In this document: positions 1 through 7,527 of the stretch, one piece after another
Position numbering within the stretch: position 1 is the first letter of the stretch
Layout: each line of letters opens with the position of its first letter
From: Flavobacteriales bacterium
GTDB lineage: Bacteria; Bacteroidota; Bacteroidia; Flavobacteriales; BACL11
DNA length: 14,882 bases
Reading direction: 5' to 3'
Assembly (NCBI GenBank): GCA_012960835.1
Contig: DUAL01000231.1
Span: forward strand, 1 to 14,882
Made by a program: the position numbers and the translations under genes
Notes under the pieces: generated by a model
The model's database searches: none
What the model was told of the DNA's origin: nothing
What the model saw: only the letters and a program-made list of their open reading frames with translations

Positions 1-2094
1 GTGAATGGCTTTTTTTCTATTGCCAAAGTGCCGGCTGGTGATTATAAAATAATCATTACTTATTTGGGTTTTGACTCATTACAAGCAAACATACATCTTG
101 CAGCTGGTAAAATTCTAACAAAAAAGTTTGAACTTACTGAATCTAGCATACAATTGGAAGAAGTGAAGATCTCGGCAGAACGCCAAGAAATGAAAACGGA
201 AGTAAAAGCAGCAGTAATAAGAATTACACCAAAAGATTTAGAGATGATTCCTACAATTGGTGGAGAGCCTGACTTGGCCCAATATTTGCAAATTGTTCCT
301 GGAGTGGTTTTTACTGGTGACCAAGGCGGACAGCTCTATATTAGGGGTGGTTCTCCTGTGCAGAATAAAGTTCTACTAGATGGAATGATAGTGTATAGCC
401 CCTTTCATTCCATTGGATTATTTTCTGTTTTCGATACCGATATTATCAGAAATACTGATGTGTACACAGGAGGTTTTAGTGCGGAATATGGCGGAAGAAT
501 TTCTTCCATTATGGATATTAAAACAAGAGATGGAAATAAGAAAAATTTTGAAGGAAAGTTATCAGCCAGTACTTTTGGCTCCAAATTATTGATGGAAGGT
601 CCGCTTAGTAAAACAGGCAAATCTTCTTTTGTGTTTTCAGGGAAAACTTCTTACTTAAACAAAAGCTCCGAACTTTTTTACAAACATCCAATACTCTCTT
701 TTGATGAAAAGGGCTTGCCTTATTCTTATACCGATTTGTATGGAAAATTTTCTTTTCATGGAGGAAATGGAAGCAAACTAAACATCTTTGGCTTTAATTT
801 TACCGACCAAGTAAACTACCAATATATTTCTGATTTACAGTGGGACTCAAAGGGAGTTGGAAGTCAGTTTATACTTGTGCCAGGAAGTTCTCCTATACTA
901 ATTGAAGGAAATTTCGCTTTTTCTAATTACAGTATAACTATGAAAGAGGCGGATTCAAAAGAGCGTTCAAGTGAAATTCTTGGCTTTAATGTAGGGTTTG
1001 ATTTTACTTACTTTCTGGCAAAAGGAAAAGTTAAATACGGTTTTGATGTGTTGGGATTTGAAACAGATTATACTACTAAAAATTCAGTAAACTCCACTAT
1101 TGAGCAAGATGAAAATACTTCTGAATTCTCGGCTTATGTAAATTACCAATACACATCAACAAGATTTATTATTGAGCCAGGATTTAGAATTCAAAAATAT
1201 ACGCTCGGTTTTTCACCTGAGCCAAGATTAGGGATGAAATACAATGCTACCGACAAATTACGATTGAAGTTCGCAACAGGAATTTATTCACAAAATATAT
1301 TAAGTACAGTATCAGATAGAGATGTAGTTAATTTATTTTATGGTTTTATCTCAGGACCTGATAATATTCCAGAACAAGAGAATGGTGAGGACTACCCACA
1401 CAAATTGCAAAAGGCAACACATTTTATTGCTGGAATTGAATATGATTTAGGTACAAATCTGGATTTGAGTATTGAAGGGTACAGAAAGAATTTCACCCAG
1501 CAAACCAATATCAATAGAAATAAAACCTCTAATGCTGATAATGATTTTATTATTGAAACTGGCTATGCCCAAGGGGTAGATGTTTTGCTTAAATACAGCA
1601 ATAAGCAACTTTATCTTTGGGGTGTTTACTCCTTAGGGTTTGTGCGTAGAGATGATGGTGTGATGGAATATGCGCCACATTTTGACAGAAGGCATAATGT
1701 GAATTTAGTTGCTTCCTATAAGTTTGGAAGGAACAATTCCTGGAAAACGGATGTGCGCTGGAATTTGGGTTCAGGATTTCCATTCACACAAACGCAAGGG
1801 TTTTATGAAAACCTGAATTTCCAGGATGGAATAAATACAGATTATACCTCAGTAAATGGCGATTTAGGTATACAATATGCCGAATTAAATAAAGGGAGAT
1901 TGCCATACTACCACCGCTTGGATTTATCCATCTCAAAAACAATAAAGATTGCTAAAAAATCTGATTTGGATTTAAGTGCAAGTATTACCAATGTTTACAA
2001 TAGGGAAAATATTTTCTATTTCAACAGAATTAAATACGAAAGGGTAAATCAGTTGCCCATTATGCCAAGTATTGGGGCGAGTATTACATTCTAA
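1..2094 (+). CDS. TonB-dependent outer-membrane receptor, 5'-truncated by the window
   Basis: This is the C-terminal 697 residues of a TonB-dependent receptor, which would carry a ligand across the outer membrane using TonB energy. The ligand cannot be told from the sequence. The frame is open from the first base, and the visible N-terminus lies inside a CarboxypepD_reg-like (SusC-style) beta-sandwich at about residues 1-50 (VPAGDYKIIITYLGF), so the signal peptide and start are missing and the GTG at base 1 is not a credible start. The plug follows at about residues 75-180 (IRGGSPVQNKVLLDG, then TGGFSAEYGGRISSIMDIKTR). The rest is rich in alternating aromatic/polar strands typical of the 22-stranded barrel and ends in ...GASITF, with the terminal Phe expected for BAM recognition. 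No SusD partner is visible downstream. The family call is firm; the substrate is unknown. Confidence 0.93.
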   Translation: MNGFFSIAKVPAGDYKIIITYLGFDSLQANIHLAAGKILTKKFELTESSIQLEEVKISAERQEMKTEVKAAVIRITPKDLEMIPTIGGEPDLAQYLQIVPGVVFTGDQGGQLYIRGGSPVQNKVLLDGMIVYSPFHSIGLFSVFDTDIIRNTDVYTGGFSAEYGGRISSIMDIKTRDGNKKNFEGKLSASTFGSKLLMEGPLSKTGKSSFVFSGKTSYLNKSSELFYKHPILSFDEKGLPYSYTDLYGKFSFHGGNGSKLNIFGFNFTDQVNYQYISDLQWDSKGVGSQFILVPGSSPILIEGNFAFSNYSITMKEADSKERSSEILGFNVGFDFTYFLAKGKVKYGFDVLGFETDYTTKNSVNSTIEQDENTSEFSAYVNYQYTSTRFIIEPGFRIQKYTLGFSPEPRLGMKYNATDKLRLKFATGIYSQNILSTVSDRDVVNLFYGFISGPDNIPEQENGEDYPHKLQKATHFIAGIEYDLGTNLDLSIEGYRKNFTQQTNINRNKTSNADNDFIIETGYAQGVDVLLKYSNKQLYLWGVYSLGFVRRDDGVMEYAPHFDRRHNVNLVASYKFGRNNSWKTDVRWNLGSGFPFTQTQGFYENLNFQDGINTDYTSVNGDLGIQYAELNKGRLPYYHRLDLSISKTIKIAKKSDLDLSASITNVYNRENIFYFNRIKYERVNQLPIMPSIGASITF

Positions 2095-2130
2095 ATCATG
2101 ACATCTTAAACTAAATCATGACATCTTAAA
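2091..2130. repeat. 20-bp perfect tandem duplication spanning the receptor's stop codon
   Basis: The unit ctaaatcatgacatcttaaa occurs twice back to back with no mismatch (2091-2110 and 2111-2130). The first copy contains the TAA stop of the TonB receptor, and the second lies wholly in the intergenic region. A local slippage duplication is the simplest explanation; a dispersed short repeat is the alternative. Confidence 0.9.
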
Positions 2131-2153
2131 AAAAACTTTTAATAAAATTTTTA

Positions 2154-2177
2154 TCAAGTTCGATATTATCGGCTTGA
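2154..2177. promoter_or_regulatory. Interrupted inverted repeat upstream of pyrG
   Basis: TCAAG (2154-2158) pairs with CTTGA (2173-2177), and inside it CGATA (2161-2165) pairs with TATCG (2167-2171), separated by one base. The two arms are offset by a 2-versus-1-base bulge. A one-base centre is a poor RNA loop and no T-run follows directly, so a protein-binding operator fits better than a terminator. It lies just upstream of the putative pyrG -7 box and overlaps where a -33 element would sit. The function is inferred only. Confidence 0.35.
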
Positions 2178-2198
2178 AATAGTATTTTTGGCAACAAT

Positions 2199-2206
2199 TA
2201 AATTTG
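2199..2206 (+). promoter_or_regulatory. Putative Bacteroidota -7 box (TAnnTTTG) for pyrG-yidC
   Basis: TAAATTTG matches the TAnnTTTG -7 consensus of the Bacteroidota primary sigma factor. A weak -33-like CTTG lies at 2173-2176, 22 bases upstream. Only nine bases separate the box from the GTG start of pyrG, so a transcript from this promoter would have almost no leader. Confidence 0.45.
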
Positions 2207-2215
2207 TAAATAATT

Positions 2216-3829
2216 GTGAGTATTTCTCCTTCAAAATACATTTTCGTAACAGGTGGTGTTACATCATCACTTGGTAAAGGAATCATTTCTGCATCATTAG
2301 GAAAGCTTTTAATGGGAAGAGGATATAGCGTAACTATTCAAAAATTGGACCCTTACATTAATGTGGATCCGGGAACAATGAACCCCTACGAACATGGCGA
2401 ATGCTATGTAACAGAAGATGGAGCAGAAACCGATTTGGACTTGGGGCATTACGAAAGATTTTTGAATACTCCAACCTCACAAGCCAACAATGTGACTACC
2501 GGAAAAATATACCAAACCGTTATCAATAAGGAGAGAGAAGGGGCTTATTTGGGAAAAACTGTTCAGATAATTCCTCATATTACGGATGAAATAAAAAGAT
2601 GTATAAAGCTTTTGGGCGATACAGAAAAGTATGATTTTGTCATTACTGAAATTGGCGGAACGGTGGGAGATATTGAATCATTACCTTACATTGAAGCAGT
2701 TCGGCAACTAAAATGGGAATTGGGAGAGGATACTTTATTCATTCATCTTACATTGGTTCCATTTTTAAAAGCATCAGGAGAGTTAAAAACAAAACCCACT
2801 CAACATTCAGTAAAAACACTTCTTGAATCTGGAATTCAACCAGATATTTTGGTGTGTAGAACCGAGCACGAATTGGGTATTGATATTAAAAGAAAGATTG
2901 CGCTTTTCTGTAATGTGGAGAAAGAGGCGGTTATTGAATCTATTGATGTTGAGTCCATTTATGAAGTACCAATAAAAATGTTAGATGAAGGATTGGATAA
3001 AGTAGTTTTGAAAAAACTCAACCTAAATGATTCTACCAAATTAAATCTGGATAATTGGAACAGCTTTTTAAAGAAACTAAAAAATCCGAAAAAGACAGTT
3101 AGTATAGGTTTAATTGGAAAATATATTGAATTGAAAGATTCTTACAAATCGATTACAGAAGCATTTATTCATGCTGGAACAACTCATAATTGTGCTGTTA
3201 AGGTGAAATGGATTCATGCTGAAAGTATAAATACAAAAAATGTAAAAAAAGAGTTGAAAGGATTAGATGGTGTTTTAGTAGCCCCTGGTTTTGGAGATAG
3301 AGGCATTGAAGGGAAAATTCTTGCGATTAAATATGTTCGAGAAAATAATATTCCTTTTCTAGGGATTTGCCTTGGTATGCAATGTGCCGTTATTGAATTT
3401 GCTCGAAATGTAATTGGGATGAAAAAAGCCCATACTACCGAAATTGACTCAAAAACAAAATATCCTGTAATTGATATTATGCAGGAGCAGAAAGAAATAA
3501 TCAATAAGGGGGGTACCATGCGATTAGGAGCATTTACTTGTAATATTAAAAATGGTTCGAAAACCAAAAAAGCATACAAGCGAAATTCCGCCAAGGAGAG
3601 ACACAGGCACAGATACGAGTTCAACAATACTTATTTGGAAGATTTTGAGAAAGCTGGAATGTTGGCAACAGGAATAAATCCGGATAGCAATTTGGTTGAA
3701 ATTATGGAAATTCCGAAACATCCTTGGTTTGTTGGTGTACAATTTCATCCTGAATATAAAAGCACTGTTTCTAGCCCTCACCCATTATTTATCGATTTTA
3801 TAAAAGCTTGTCTTAATCAGAAAAACTAA
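2216..3829 (+). CDS. pyrG: CTP synthase (glutamine-hydrolysing)
   Basis: Makes CTP from UTP, ATP and glutamine in the cytoplasm, the last step of pyrimidine nucleotide synthesis. At 537 residues it is the normal length. The synthetase domain opens with the P-loop GGVTSSLGKG (residues 13-22) and the family signature around DPYINVDPGTMNPYEHGE. The C-terminal class I glutamine amidotransferase domain has its nucleophile Cys385 in GICLGMQC and the His511/Glu513 pair in QFHPEYKS, so both active sites look intact. The start is GTG; an in-frame TAA at 2207-2209 rules out an upstream start, and the N-terminus MSISPSKYIFVTGG fits family members. The stop overlaps the ATG of yidC by one base (taATG), implying translational coupling; pyrG-yidC adjacency is common in Bacteroidota as I recall it. 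The identification is secure. Confidence 0.98.
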   Translation: MSISPSKYIFVTGGVTSSLGKGIISASLGKLLMGRGYSVTIQKLDPYINVDPGTMNPYEHGECYVTEDGAETDLDLGHYERFLNTPTSQANNVTTGKIYQTVINKEREGAYLGKTVQIIPHITDEIKRCIKLLGDTEKYDFVITEIGGTVGDIESLPYIEAVRQLKWELGEDTLFIHLTLVPFLKASGELKTKPTQHSVKTLLESGIQPDILVCRTEHELGIDIKRKIALFCNVEKEAVIESIDVESIYEVPIKMLDEGLDKVVLKKLNLNDSTKLNLDNWNSFLKKLKNPKKTVSIGLIGKYIELKDSYKSITEAFIHAGTTHNCAVKVKWIHAESINTKNVKKELKGLDGVLVAPGFGDRGIEGKILAIKYVRENNIPFLGICLGMQCAVIEFARNVIGMKKAHTTEIDSKTKYPVIDIMQEQKEIINKGGTMRLGAFTCNIKNGSKTKKAYKRNSAKERHRHRYEFNNTYLEDFEKAGMLATGINPDSNLVEIMEIPKHPWFVGVQFHPEYKSTVSSPHPLFIDFIKACLNQKN

Positions 3830-5646
3830 TGAAGCAGTACGATAAAAATTCTTTAATAGGACTTTTATTAATGGGATTCATTCTCATTATTTTTAATACC
3901 TATTTCTTCCCACAAGTAGAAGTGGAAACAAAAAAGGTAGAAACTACAACAATTGTTGCTGATAATAATAAAACAATCTTAACACAAAACGAAACGGAAA
4001 TAATTGCAGCTGCAATTGTGGATTCTATAATTAACAAACAATATGTTAATCAGTATGGAATTTTTGCAAATACTGCAATTGGCTCTGAGCAAGAATCAAT
4101 TTTAGAAAACGATAAATTAAAAATCACTTTCTCTAACAAAGGAGGAAGGATTACGTCTGTTATTTTAAAAGAGTTTCAAACACACGATAGTTTGCCCTTG
4201 CAACTTTTTGATGGGGACTCATCAAGGTTCAATCTGCAATTTTCAGTTGGAAAACCTATTAATGCAGAAAATTTATTTTTTGTCGCAAAACAAAATGGAA
4301 ATGCTTTAAGCATGAAACTGATGGCGGATGCCAATCATTATGTGGAATACATTTATACCATAACAGATGACTATCTCATTGATTTTGATATCCATTTGGT
4401 CGGGATGGAAAACCTTATTCCATCAGGAGTAAATTACATGAACTTGGAGTGGCAAATGAAAACGCCACAAACCGAAAAAAGCAAATCGAATCAAGATATG
4501 TACACTGGTATACAATACCAATATAGTGCTGACAAGGAAGTTGATTATTTAAGCTTTACTTCAGATGAAGAAGAGAAAATAAATGCGCGATTAAATTGGG
4601 TTGCTTTTAAACAGCAGTTTTTCAGTGCAATCATTATTGCAAAAGATGGCTTTGAAAAGCCAACTAATTTGGTTTCTGAGAAAAATGAAAAATCAAAATA
4701 CATAAAGGATTTATCTGCTCAATTTGAATTACCTTATCTTCATAAAACAAACGAACAACTCAATTTTCAATTTTACTTTGGCCCAAATCATTACAAAACA
4801 TTAAAGGCATACAACTCTGGTTTTGAGGAATTAATTCCACTGGGTTGGGGAATCTTTGGTTGGGTAAACCAATACATCATTATCAATATTTTTGATTTTT
4901 TGAGTAAATACATGAGCAATTATGGTCTGATTATTTTACTGCTTACCATCATTATTAAACTGGCACTATCACCTTTCACTTACAAGGCCTATCTCTCACA
5001 GGCCAAAATGAAAGTATTAAAGCCAGAGATTGATAAAATAACTGAAAAGCACAAGAAGAAAGACCCAATGAAATCCCAACAAGAAACCATGGCACTTTAT
5101 CGAAAAGCTGGGGTAAACCCAATGGGAGGATGCTTGCCCATGCTTTTTCAATTTCCGATACTTATTGCCATGTTTCGGTTTTTCCCTGCCTCTATTGAGC
5201 TAAGGCAAAAAAGCTTCCTTTGGGCGGACGATTTATCTTCTTATGATTCCATTATGAGTCTTCCTTGGGATATTCCTTTTTATGGAGATCATGTTAGTTT
5301 GTTTACCCTTTTAATGACTGTTTCCACAATCATGTACACTAGAATGAATAGTCAATCCATGGGCGGACAAATGGAGCAAATGAAATGGATAATGTACCTT
5401 ATGCCAATCATGTTTTTAGGATTTTTCAATAATTATGCAGCAGCCCTTTCTTATTATTATTTCTTAGCAAATATTTTTACTTTTTCCCAGCAGTATTTTA
5501 TGAAACGATTTATTGATGAGGATGCAATATTGGCACAATTGGAAGCCCATAAAAAGAAACCCGCAAAACCCAAATCTAAATTTCAAAAAAAGTTGGAGGA
5601 TATGCAAAGAAAGCAAGAACAACAAATGAAAAAGAGAGGGAAGTAA
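3829..5646 (+). CDS. yidC: Membrane protein insertase YidC
   Basis: YidC inserts and folds inner-membrane proteins, with or without SecYEG. The 605-residue protein has the Gram-negative layout: one N-terminal membrane segment (about residues 9-27), a large periplasmic domain (about 90-335), then the conserved five-helix core from about residue 345. The core carries the hallmark cytoplasmic stretch KMKVLKPEIDKI...MALYRKAGVNPMGGCLPMLFQFPI and the ELRQKSFLWADDLS loop. Lys377 (TIIIKLALSPF) sits where E. coli YidC has the groove Arg366, a conservative swap. The C-terminal tail of about 30 residues is strongly basic (HKKKPAKPKSKFQKKL...), as expected for ribosome contact. Translation is probably coupled to pyrG through the one-base overlap. 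Confidence 0.97.
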   Translation: MKQYDKNSLIGLLLMGFILIIFNTYFFPQVEVETKKVETTTIVADNNKTILTQNETEIIAAAIVDSIINKQYVNQYGIFANTAIGSEQESILENDKLKITFSNKGGRITSVILKEFQTHDSLPLQLFDGDSSRFNLQFSVGKPINAENLFFVAKQNGNALSMKLMADANHYVEYIYTITDDYLIDFDIHLVGMENLIPSGVNYMNLEWQMKTPQTEKSKSNQDMYTGIQYQYSADKEVDYLSFTSDEEEKINARLNWVAFKQQFFSAIIIAKDGFEKPTNLVSEKNEKSKYIKDLSAQFELPYLHKTNEQLNFQFYFGPNHYKTLKAYNSGFEELIPLGWGIFGWVNQYIIINIFDFLSKYMSNYGLIILLLTIIIKLALSPFTYKAYLSQAKMKVLKPEIDKITEKHKKKDPMKSQQETMALYRKAGVNPMGGCLPMLFQFPILIAMFRFFPASIELRQKSFLWADDLSSYDSIMSLPWDIPFYGDHVSLFTLLMTVSTIMYTRMNSQSMGGQMEQMKWIMYLMPIMFLGFFNNYAAALSYYYFLANIFTFSQQYFMKRFIDEDAILAQLEAHKKKPAKPKSKFQKKLEDMQRKQEQQMKKRGK

Positions 5647-5736
5647 TTGGTAGATAGACCACAGATTATTGAAAAATTAATTTGGTGATTTGATGATGAG
5701 TTAATTAAACGAATAATCAAATAAACATTTATAAAA

Positions 5737-6204
5737 ATGAAACAAATCTTACTATTATTTTTATGTTTGGCTTATGCCTGTGGAAGCAGTAAAAATAGCA
5801 CAGAAACAAAAGTAAAAAAGGAGAAAAAAGAACTTATTATTTCCTTGCAAAGAACCCCATGCTATGGAACTTGCCCTATTTACAAAATGGAAATTTTTTC
5901 GGATGGCTCTGCCTTTTATCATGGGGAACGCTTTGTAGAAAAAAAAGGGGATTATGAATTTCCAGTAAGTAAAGAAACAATAAACTACATCCTAAAAAAA
6001 GCGGTTGAAATTGGCTTTTTTGAATTGGAGGACAAATACACAGCTAACATAACTGACCTACCTAAAACCATTACTTTTATAAAAAATGGTAAAGACGAAA
6101 AAAGAGTTATCGATTATTATGGCGCCCCAAAAGCTTTGAAAGAATTTGAAAGTTTGGTGGATGGGTGTATTGATTATAGAAGGATGAAAAAGATAAAAGA
6201 TTAG
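5737..6204 (+). CDS. DUF6438-type small lipoprotein
   Basis: A predicted envelope lipoprotein of 155 residues with no known biochemical role. The N-terminus MKQILLLFLCLAYAC is a short type II signal peptide with Cys15 as the probable lipidation site (the -3 to -1 residues AYA are an imperfect lipobox), followed by a Ser/Lys-rich linker. From about residue 36 it has the DUF6438 pattern: LQRTPCYGTCPIYKMEIFSDG, then YHGERFV..KGDYEF, with two close cysteines in PCYGTCP, then an alpha/beta tail ending in an acidic/basic helix. It stands alone, 90 bases after yidC, with no clear promoter in the gap. Its stop overlaps the stop of the convergent mqnA by four bases. The family assignment is from memory of the Pfam pattern and fairly confident; the function is unknown. 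Confidence 0.85.
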   Translation: MKQILLLFLCLAYACGSSKNSTETKVKKEKKELIISLQRTPCYGTCPIYKMEIFSDGSAFYHGERFVEKKGDYEFPVSKETINYILKKAVEIGFFELEDKYTANITDLPKTITFIKNGKDEKRVIDYYGAPKALKEFESLVDGCIDYRRMKKIKD

Positions 6205-6935
6205 ATTTTTTCTAAAAACAACTCCATTCCCTTTTTCTTTTCAGCATCTAATTGATAAGAAATTTTATTGTTTAAATAATCAGCAGGATTTTTGCAATGG
6301 CTATAAATAGCAGCAGTCGAATCAATAGCTTTTTGGGTGTTTTGCAGCCCAAAAGAAAGTGCTGTATTAAACTCTTTTATAAAATCTTCATCTATTTTTT
6401 TATTTGCAATCCAACAGGCAAAAACAAAAGGCAATCCTGTATGAGCTTTCCAAATGGCTGATAAATCATAAACATACTTAAATTTGTTTTGATACTGAAA
6501 ACCCCTATCTCCAATAATAAGCCCAGCCTTTTTCCCTTTTATGTGCTGTTCATAATTTGCTTTTACTTCAATTAATTTTGGAGATACCTTCCAATATTCT
6601 TTTAGTAATATTTTCAATAATTCTACTGAGGTCTTGGATTGGTAATCCAAAAAAATACTTTCTATTTCATTAATTGGAACATCAGAAAAAAGACAAACAG
6701 TATCTACTGCTCCATCTGCCCCAATGCAGAAATCGGAAATAATGTAGGCATTCTGTATTTGCTTTAAAACAACAATAGGAACCAAACCAATATCCACTTT
6801 GTTAGTTAGTAATTTATCAGCACAAGCAGAAGGAATATCCAAACTGATATCCAATTTTTTAGCCAATCCTGATTGTTCCAGTCCATAGATAAATGGAATG
6901 GTATTAAGGTAAGAAACAACTGATATTTTTAGCAT
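6201..6935 (-). CDS. mqnA: Chorismate dehydratase MqnA (futalosine menaquinone pathway)
   Basis: Catalyses chorismate to 3-[(1-carboxyvinyl)oxy]benzoate, the first step of the futalosine route to menaquinone. At 244 residues it is the usual size for the family. Visible signatures are the N-terminal VVSYLNTIPFIYGL (SYLNT, residues 8-12), VDIGLVPIVVL (47-57) and the mid-protein IGDRGFQ and WKAHTGLPFVFACWI, matching the two-lobed periplasmic-binding-protein-like fold of MqnA/MqnD. There is no signal peptide, as expected for a cytoplasmic enzyme. The ATG lies inside the end of the upstream DUF456 gene (7-bp overlap), so the two are almost certainly co-transcribed. No other mqn gene is in view; the rest of the pathway should lie elsewhere in the genome. 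The main alternative is the related MqnD, but the N-terminal SYLNT motif favours MqnA. Confidence 0.92.
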   Translation of the reverse strand: MLKISVVSYLNTIPFIYGLEQSGLAKKLDISLDIPSACADKLLTNKVDIGLVPIVVLKQIQNAYIISDFCIGADGAVDTVCLFSDVPINEIESIFLDYQSKTSVELLKILLKEYWKVSPKLIEVKANYEQHIKGKKAGLIIGDRGFQYQNKFKYVYDLSAIWKAHTGLPFVFACWIANKKIDEDFIKEFNTALSFGLQNTQKAIDSTAAIYSHCKNPADYLNNKISYQLDAEKKKGMELFLEKI

Positions 6936-7411
6936 TTCGGATAATAAGCATCAACAATGTAATACGCAATATAAAACACTAGTGATAATTTTAGAAATGA
7001 ACCAGTTATAAATCCAAGAACCGCACCAAACGCAATTTTCAATGGTTCATTATCTTCTTGCTCCATTTTAGCACCAATATAAGCGCCAACAAAGGGGCCA
7101 AATAATATACCAAATGGTATAGGTAATATTACACCTAAAATTAACCCTATAATTGTACCATTTCTTGCTTTTTTATTAACCCCAAATTTTTCAACACCAT
7201 AAACTTGCAACCAATAATCTAAAAAAAACACAACTACTACAATTATCCCTAACATAATTATGGTATTCTGTCCTAATTCATTAGGAATACAAAAGTAAAA
7301 AAGTAATAATGCTAAATAGGATACCGGAGGCCCTGGTATTAAAGGGAAAAAACTACCAACAAAACCTATAACCAGTAAAATTAAAACAATTATAATAATA
7401 AAAAAGTCCAT
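6929..7411 (-). CDS. DUF456 family integral membrane protein
   Basis: A 160-residue, very hydrophobic inner-membrane protein with about four to five membrane segments (roughly residues 3-25, 27-45, 52-68, 83-112 and 125-155) and no signal peptide cleavage site. It shows the DUF456 pattern: an early LVIGFVGSFFPLIPGPPVSYLALLL segment with the P-L-I-P-G-P-P turn, and Gly-rich helices such as GTIIGLILGVILPIPFGILFGPFVGAYIGAKMEQED. The Gly-rich helices recall small-residue packing seen in glycine-zipper proteins. No biochemical function is established for the family to my knowledge. It is the first gene of a two-gene unit with mqnA, which may only reflect co-expression. A TAnnTTTG box lies just upstream of the start. 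Confidence 0.88.
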   Translation of the reverse strand: MDFFIIIIVLILLVIGFVGSFFPLIPGPPVSYLALLLFYFCIPNELGQNTIIMLGIIVVVVFFLDYWLQVYGVEKFGVNKKARNGTIIGLILGVILPIPFGILFGPFVGAYIGAKMEQEDNEPLKIAFGAVLGFITGSFLKLSLVFYIAYYIVDAYYPKC

Positions 7412-7415
7412 TTTT

Positions 7416-7423
7416 CAAAAATA
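7416..7423 (-). promoter_or_regulatory. Possible -7 box (TATTTTTG) for DUF456-mqnA
   Basis: The minus strand reads TATTTTTG, a perfect TAnnTTTG match, only four bases before the ATG of the DUF456 gene. No good -33 TTTG was found (a TTG at 7441-7439 is 15 bases away, which is short). It would imply a leaderless message; chance in AT-rich DNA is a real alternative. Confidence 0.28.
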
Positions 7424-7494
7424 AGAAAAGAAAGCAGTCAATAAACGTAAAACTTATGATTTACCAAAATCAAATTCATTACGCAATTATTTAG

Positions 7495-7502
7495 TAAATT
7501 TG
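7495..7502 (+). promoter_or_regulatory. Putative Bacteroidota -7 box (TAAATTTG) for purB
   Basis: TAAATTTG followed by C lies 25 bases before the purB ATG, the right place for a -7 element with a leader of about 20 bases. The same octamer precedes pyrG and the DUF5606 gene. No convincing -33 element was found 17-23 bases upstream. Confidence 0.45.
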
Positions 7503-7527
7503 CATCTTCTTAAAAAAAAATAGAAAT

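Noticed and set aside
1..3. GTG at the first base as the receptor start codon
   Set aside because: The translation begins inside a CarboxypepD_reg-like domain with no signal peptide, and the frame is open to the window edge, so the gene is truncated.
3214..3781. Long minus-strand open frames inside pyrG
   Set aside because: They lie antisense to a fully conserved enzyme, have no protein-like motif and overlap each other.
4957..4962. Lys377 in place of Arg366 of E. coli YidC as a loss of function
   Set aside because: The positive charge in the groove is kept and the rest of the core is intact; I believe Lys is common here in Bacteroidota.
5648..5661. TGGT-agatag-ACCA hairpin after yidC as a terminator
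   Set aside because: The stem is only four pairs and no T-run follows.
6479..6486. TAAATTTG octamer inside mqnA
   Set aside because: It is within a conserved coding sequence on the opposite strand with no gene start nearby, so it is taken as chance.
7447..7464. GTAAA/TTTAC inverted repeat between DUF456 and purB
   Set aside because: Five AT-rich pairs around an eight-base loop are expected by chance in this base composition.
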